A DNA stretch of 8,134 bases. It comes from Rickettsiaceae bacterium (lineage in GTDB: Bacteria; Pseudomonadota; Alphaproteobacteria; Rickettsiales; Rickettsiaceae). Shown here piece after piece: positions 6,501-8,134 of this stretch; the stretch's first letter is position 1, and the number at the start of each line of letters is the position of its first letter. The position numbers and the translations under genes were made by a program. The stretch is taken from assembly GCA_028372485.1 (NCBI GenBank), contig JAOMYS010000045.1, forward strand, positions 1 through 8,134. Direction: 5' to 3'. The notes under the pieces were generated by a model, which was not told the DNA's origin, did not search any database, and saw only the letters and a list, made by a program, of their open reading frames with translations.

Positions 6501-7275
6501 ATGGCGGGCAATCAAACTGTTTTGGTGAGAGTGTAAAGATCTCTGCACCGTCTTTTGTAACACCTATAGTATGTTCAAATTGTGCAGATAGAGACTTATC
6601 ACGAGTTGTAACAGTCCAATCATCAAATTTACTTAAAATCACCCCGTATTTGCCAGCATTAATCATTGGCTCAATAGTAAAAAACATCCCTTCTTCCAAG
6701 GCTAATCCCCGCCCACGTTTTCCATAGTGAAGCACAGTTGGTGAATCATGAAATGTACGACCTATCCCATGGCCCGTATAATCTCGCACCACAGAATAAT
6801 TATGTTTTTCAGCATGTGTTTGAATTGCATGACCTATATCGCCCAAATGTACTCCTATTTTTACCTTCTCAATAGCAAACATCATGGATTCATAAGTTAT
6901 GTTAATAAGTCTCTTTTGCTTAATTCCTACATCACCCACATAAAACATGCGACTAGTGTCGCCATGCCATCCATCCAATATAACGGTTACATCAATATTG
7001 ATTATATCACCATTTTTGAGTTTCTTATCTGATGGAATACCATGACAAACAACATGATTAATAGAGGTGCAAATTGACTTAGGAAATCCTTTGTAATTTA
7101 AAGGAGCGGGAATAGCTCCATTTTTTATGATAAATTCATGACATAGATCGTTAAGATAGTTCGTAGTAACATTTGGAGTAACATAATCTGTGATGTAATC
7201 AAGAGTTTCTGCAGCAAGCCTCCCTGCTGCCCTCATTTTTGCAAAATCATCCTTATTATGAATCGTTACTGCCAT
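6484..7275 (-). CDS. map: Type I methionine aminopeptidase
   Basis: This 263-residue cytoplasmic metalloenzyme removes the initiator methionine from nascent proteins after deformylation. All five metal ligands are in place: D95 (NIDVTV), D106 (HGDTSRMF), H169 (TGHGIG), E202 (TIEP) and E234 (QFEHTI). Supporting residues H78 (VCHGIP) and H176 (FHDSP) and the conserved W220 are also present. Length and spacing match the bacterial type Ia form, which lacks an N-terminal zinc-finger extension. The ATG at 7275 starts the family's usual MAVTIHNKDDFAKMRAAG opening; no strong Shine-Dalgarno sequence is seen. It is the first gene of the minus-strand cluster map-radC-transferase-dciA, and its 3' end overlaps radC. 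The C-terminal tail (PKQFDCPPY) is normal. This is an essential housekeeping function. Confidence 0.97.
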   Translation of the reverse strand: MAVTIHNKDDFAKMRAAGRLAAETLDYITDYVTPNVTTNYLNDLCHEFIIKNGAIPAPLNYKGFPKSICTSINHVVCHGIPSDKKLKNGDIINIDVTVILDGWHGDTSRMFYVGDVGIKQKRLINITYESMMFAIEKVKIGVHLGDIGHAIQTHAEKHNYSVVRDYTGHGIGRTFHDSPTVLHYGKRGRGLALEEGMFFTIEPMINAGKYGVILSKFDDWTVTTRDKSLSAQFEHTIGVTKDGAEIFTLSPKQFDCPPYDTSK

Positions 7276-7342
7276 ATATCTATTTCTGTAGTTTTTCTTG
7301 GGTCGATAGCATAGAGCATACTAATTTTTTGATACGGAGCAT

Positions 7343-7372
7343 AAATGCTTGTTATTCTCTGCGCAAGCATTT
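7343..7372. repeat. 9-bp perfect hairpin in the map-ihfA divergent spacer
   Basis: AAATGCTTG (7343-7351) pairs with CAAGCATTT (7364-7372) around a 12-nt loop. On the plus strand the right arm merges into a five-T run (7370-7374), which gives a terminator-like look, but no plus-strand gene lies upstream. It sits 68 bp upstream of the map start and could be a leader structure, a block to antisense transcription, or a protein-binding palindrome. Confidence 0.5.
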
Positions 7373-7387
7373 TTGTGGATAACACCT

Positions 7388-7454
7388 TGTCATTCCGTAA
7401 ATTCGAGCATCACTATGCGAGGATTATACGGAATCTGGGACATATAAGTTGGCT
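7388..7454. repeat. Palindromic intergenic repeat, copy B
   Basis: This is the second full copy of the repeat seen at 4194-4263, in the same orientation. ATTCCGTA (7392-7399) pairs with TACGGAAT (7427-7434), with inner GCAT/ATGC around CACT. Over 47 bp (7388-7434) it differs from copy A at three places only: the paired positions 7394 and 7432 and the loop base 7411. Weaker similarity runs on to about 7454. It lies between map and ihfA, some 45 bp upstream of the proposed ihfA promoter. No terminal inverted repeat like that of the 342-bp element surrounds it. Confidence 0.85.
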
Positions 7455-7498
7455 CTATATTTATTAGAAAATGCCAAATCTACAATGGACGGATTTGC

Positions 7499-7527
7499 TT
7501 GATAATAGGCTTTGTTTTCTTTACACT
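7499..7527 (+). promoter_or_regulatory. Candidate sigma-70-type promoter of ihfA
   Basis: TTGATA (7499-7504, 5 of 6 to TTGACA) and TACACT (7522-7527, 4 of 6 to TATAAT) are 17 bp apart. Transcription would start near 7534, leaving about 22 nt before the ATG at 7556. This supports the ATG rather than the in-frame TTG at 7499, which would be part of the -35 box. Confidence 0.4.
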
Positions 7528-7555
7528 CTTATTCAAAGCTAGTTTTGATAGAAAG

Positions 7556-7849
7556 ATGACTAAATCTGACGCAATCACGAAAGAGAAAATCGCAAACCAT
7601 TTGCATGGCAAGCTTGGACTATCTGCATCTTTATGTGAAGAAATAACAGAAAAAATTTTCATGGAAATTTTTAATCTAACTAGAGATTCTGGCAAATTAT
7701 CTCTACCAAATTTTGGTACATGGAAGATTAGAGAGAAAGAACCAAGGGTTGGTTTTAATATGAAAACACGTGAATCAGTGAAGATAGATCGCAAAAAAGT
7801 GTTAAGATTTATCCCTGCTAGGTCATTCAGAGCGGAAATTAATAGGTAG
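7556..7849 (+). CDS. ihfA: Integration host factor/HU-family DNA-bending protein, probably IhfA
   Basis: At 97 residues from the ATG at 7556 this is the usual IHF/HU length. A longer frame from a TTG at 7499 would add a hydrophobic 19-residue stretch foreign to the family and would overlap the likely promoter. The N-terminal dimerisation helices (about 7-45, TKEKIANHLHGKLGLS) lead to KLSLPNFGTWKIREKEPRVGFN (47-68), the equivalent of the family's LxxFGxFxxRxRxxRxGRNP block, and then the returning strand VLRFIPARSFR (82-92). At the beta-arm tip, where most IHF and HU proteins have a DNA-intercalating proline (NPxTG), this one has M69 (NMKTRE). IHF is a heterodimer that bends DNA sharply in the nucleoid; the partner is not in this window. 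The merR gene directly downstream matches the alphaproteobacterial ihfA-merR arrangement and favours IhfA over IhfB or HU. Confidence 0.85.
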   Translation: MTKSDAITKEKIANHLHGKLGLSASLCEEITEKIFMEIFNLTRDSGKLSLPNFGTWKIREKEPRVGFNMKTRESVKIDRKKVLRFIPARSFRAEINR

Positions 7850-7857
7850 TAGGAGTT

Positions 7858-8134
7858 GTGAAAAAATATTTTTCTATAGCAGAAGCTGCAAGCGTAACAT
7901 CTTTGCCAGTTCATAGGCTGAGATATATAGAAAAATCAGACCCTCGGATAAGAATCACTAAAATAAGAGATCGAAGATATTACACTGTTGGTGATATTGA
8001 TTATATAAAGAAAAATTATAATACTTCTTGTGCTGATTTTGATAAATCAATTTTAAATTCTGAGGATAGAGTGTTAATTATTTCTAGGATTGATACTCTG
8101 ATAGAAAAATTCCGCACATTATCAAACGACTTAT
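7858..8134 (+). CDS. MerR-family transcriptional regulator, 3' end cut by the window
   Basis: Ninety-two codons are visible before the right edge. The frame opens with GTG at 7858 as KKYFSIAEAASVTSLPVHRL, the helix-turn-helix of a MerR domain, followed by RYIEKSDPRIRITKIRDRRYYTVGDIDYI. The spacing of RY-E-P-RRYY and the wing is that of the MerR-like protein found immediately after ihfA in many alphaproteobacteria. After about residue 52 a polar linker starts, and helix LIISRIDTLIEKFRTL may begin the dimerisation coil. The start is 8 bp after the ihfA stop, and AGGAG (7851-7855) lies only 2 bp before the GTG, which is unusually close. The tight spacing points to cotranscription with ihfA. The effector and target genes are unknown, and no metal-binding cysteine cluster is visible in the part present. 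Confidence 0.85.
   Translation, partial: MKKYFSIAEAASVTSLPVHRLRYIEKSDPRIRITKIRDRRYYTVGDIDYIKKNYNTSCADFDKSILNSEDRVLIISRIDTLIEKFRTLSNDL

Noticed and set aside
6501..6563. Longer RadC start at the GTG at 6563
   Set aside because: It would overlap map by 80 bp and add 21 residues outside the family's conserved region; the ATG at 6500 gives a typical length and a small overlap.
6748..7032. Plus-strand open frame antisense to map
   Set aside because: It overlaps the catalytic part of a well-conserved enzyme and has no features of its own.
7499..7555. Longer IHF start at the TTG at 7499
   Set aside because: The extra 19 residues are hydrophobic and unlike the family, and the TTG falls in a likely -35 box. 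The ATG at 7556 gives the standard length.
7480..7914. Minus-strand 144-codon open frame over ihfA
   Set aside because: It is antisense to a recognisable IHF gene and the start of merR; the translated sequence resembles no family.

Overview
This is an AT-rich window with short AT-biased intergenic spacers. It has the look of an obligate intracellular alphaproteobacterium, most likely in or near Rickettsiales. Two observations support this. An integration host factor-type gene is followed directly by the small MerR-family gene that accompanies ihfA in alphaproteobacteria. Small palindromic repeats that share a core sequence are scattered through the intergenic spaces. I cannot name a genus from the sequence alone.

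Layout from left to right. Positions 1-149 hold tandem ~30-bp GC-richer repeat units. Next come two minus-strand genes: a 380-codon unrecognised protein (150-1292) and a cysteine-rich DUF1284 protein (1440-1862). A 94-bp divergent spacer separates the second from a complete, full-length bifunctional-type RelA/SpoT homologue on the plus strand (1957-4098). The spacer 4099-4479 lies between convergent genes. It is almost wholly filled by a 342-bp non-coding element with perfect 13-bp terminal inverted repeats and a 6-bp flanking direct repeat, i.e. a MITE-like insertion that landed one base after the spoT stop codon. Three smaller repeats are nested inside it. A tightly packed minus-strand cluster follows, in transcription order map (methionine aminopeptidase), radC, a WecA/WbpL-type polyprenyl-phosphate sugar-phosphate transferase, and dciA (DUF721 helicase-loader family). 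Its junctions are a 17-bp overlap, a 4-bp ATGA overlap and an 18-bp gap, so it is probably one operon. A 280-bp divergent spacer (7276-7555) with a hairpin and a second copy of the palindromic repeat leads to ihfA (7556-7849) and a truncated merR gene that runs off the right edge.

The genes are mostly housekeeping: stringent-response nucleotide turnover, N-terminal methionine removal, helicase loading, surface-glycan initiation and nucleoid architecture. I found no defence system, CRISPR array, tRNA or rRNA. The most notable signals are three. The first is the MITE-like element with its target duplication. The second is a pair of palindromic repeats whose 47-bp cores differ at only three positions, two of which are one compensatory base-pair change. 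The third is an altered charge motif (HFQD instead of RxKD or ExDD) in the synthetase domain of SpoT.
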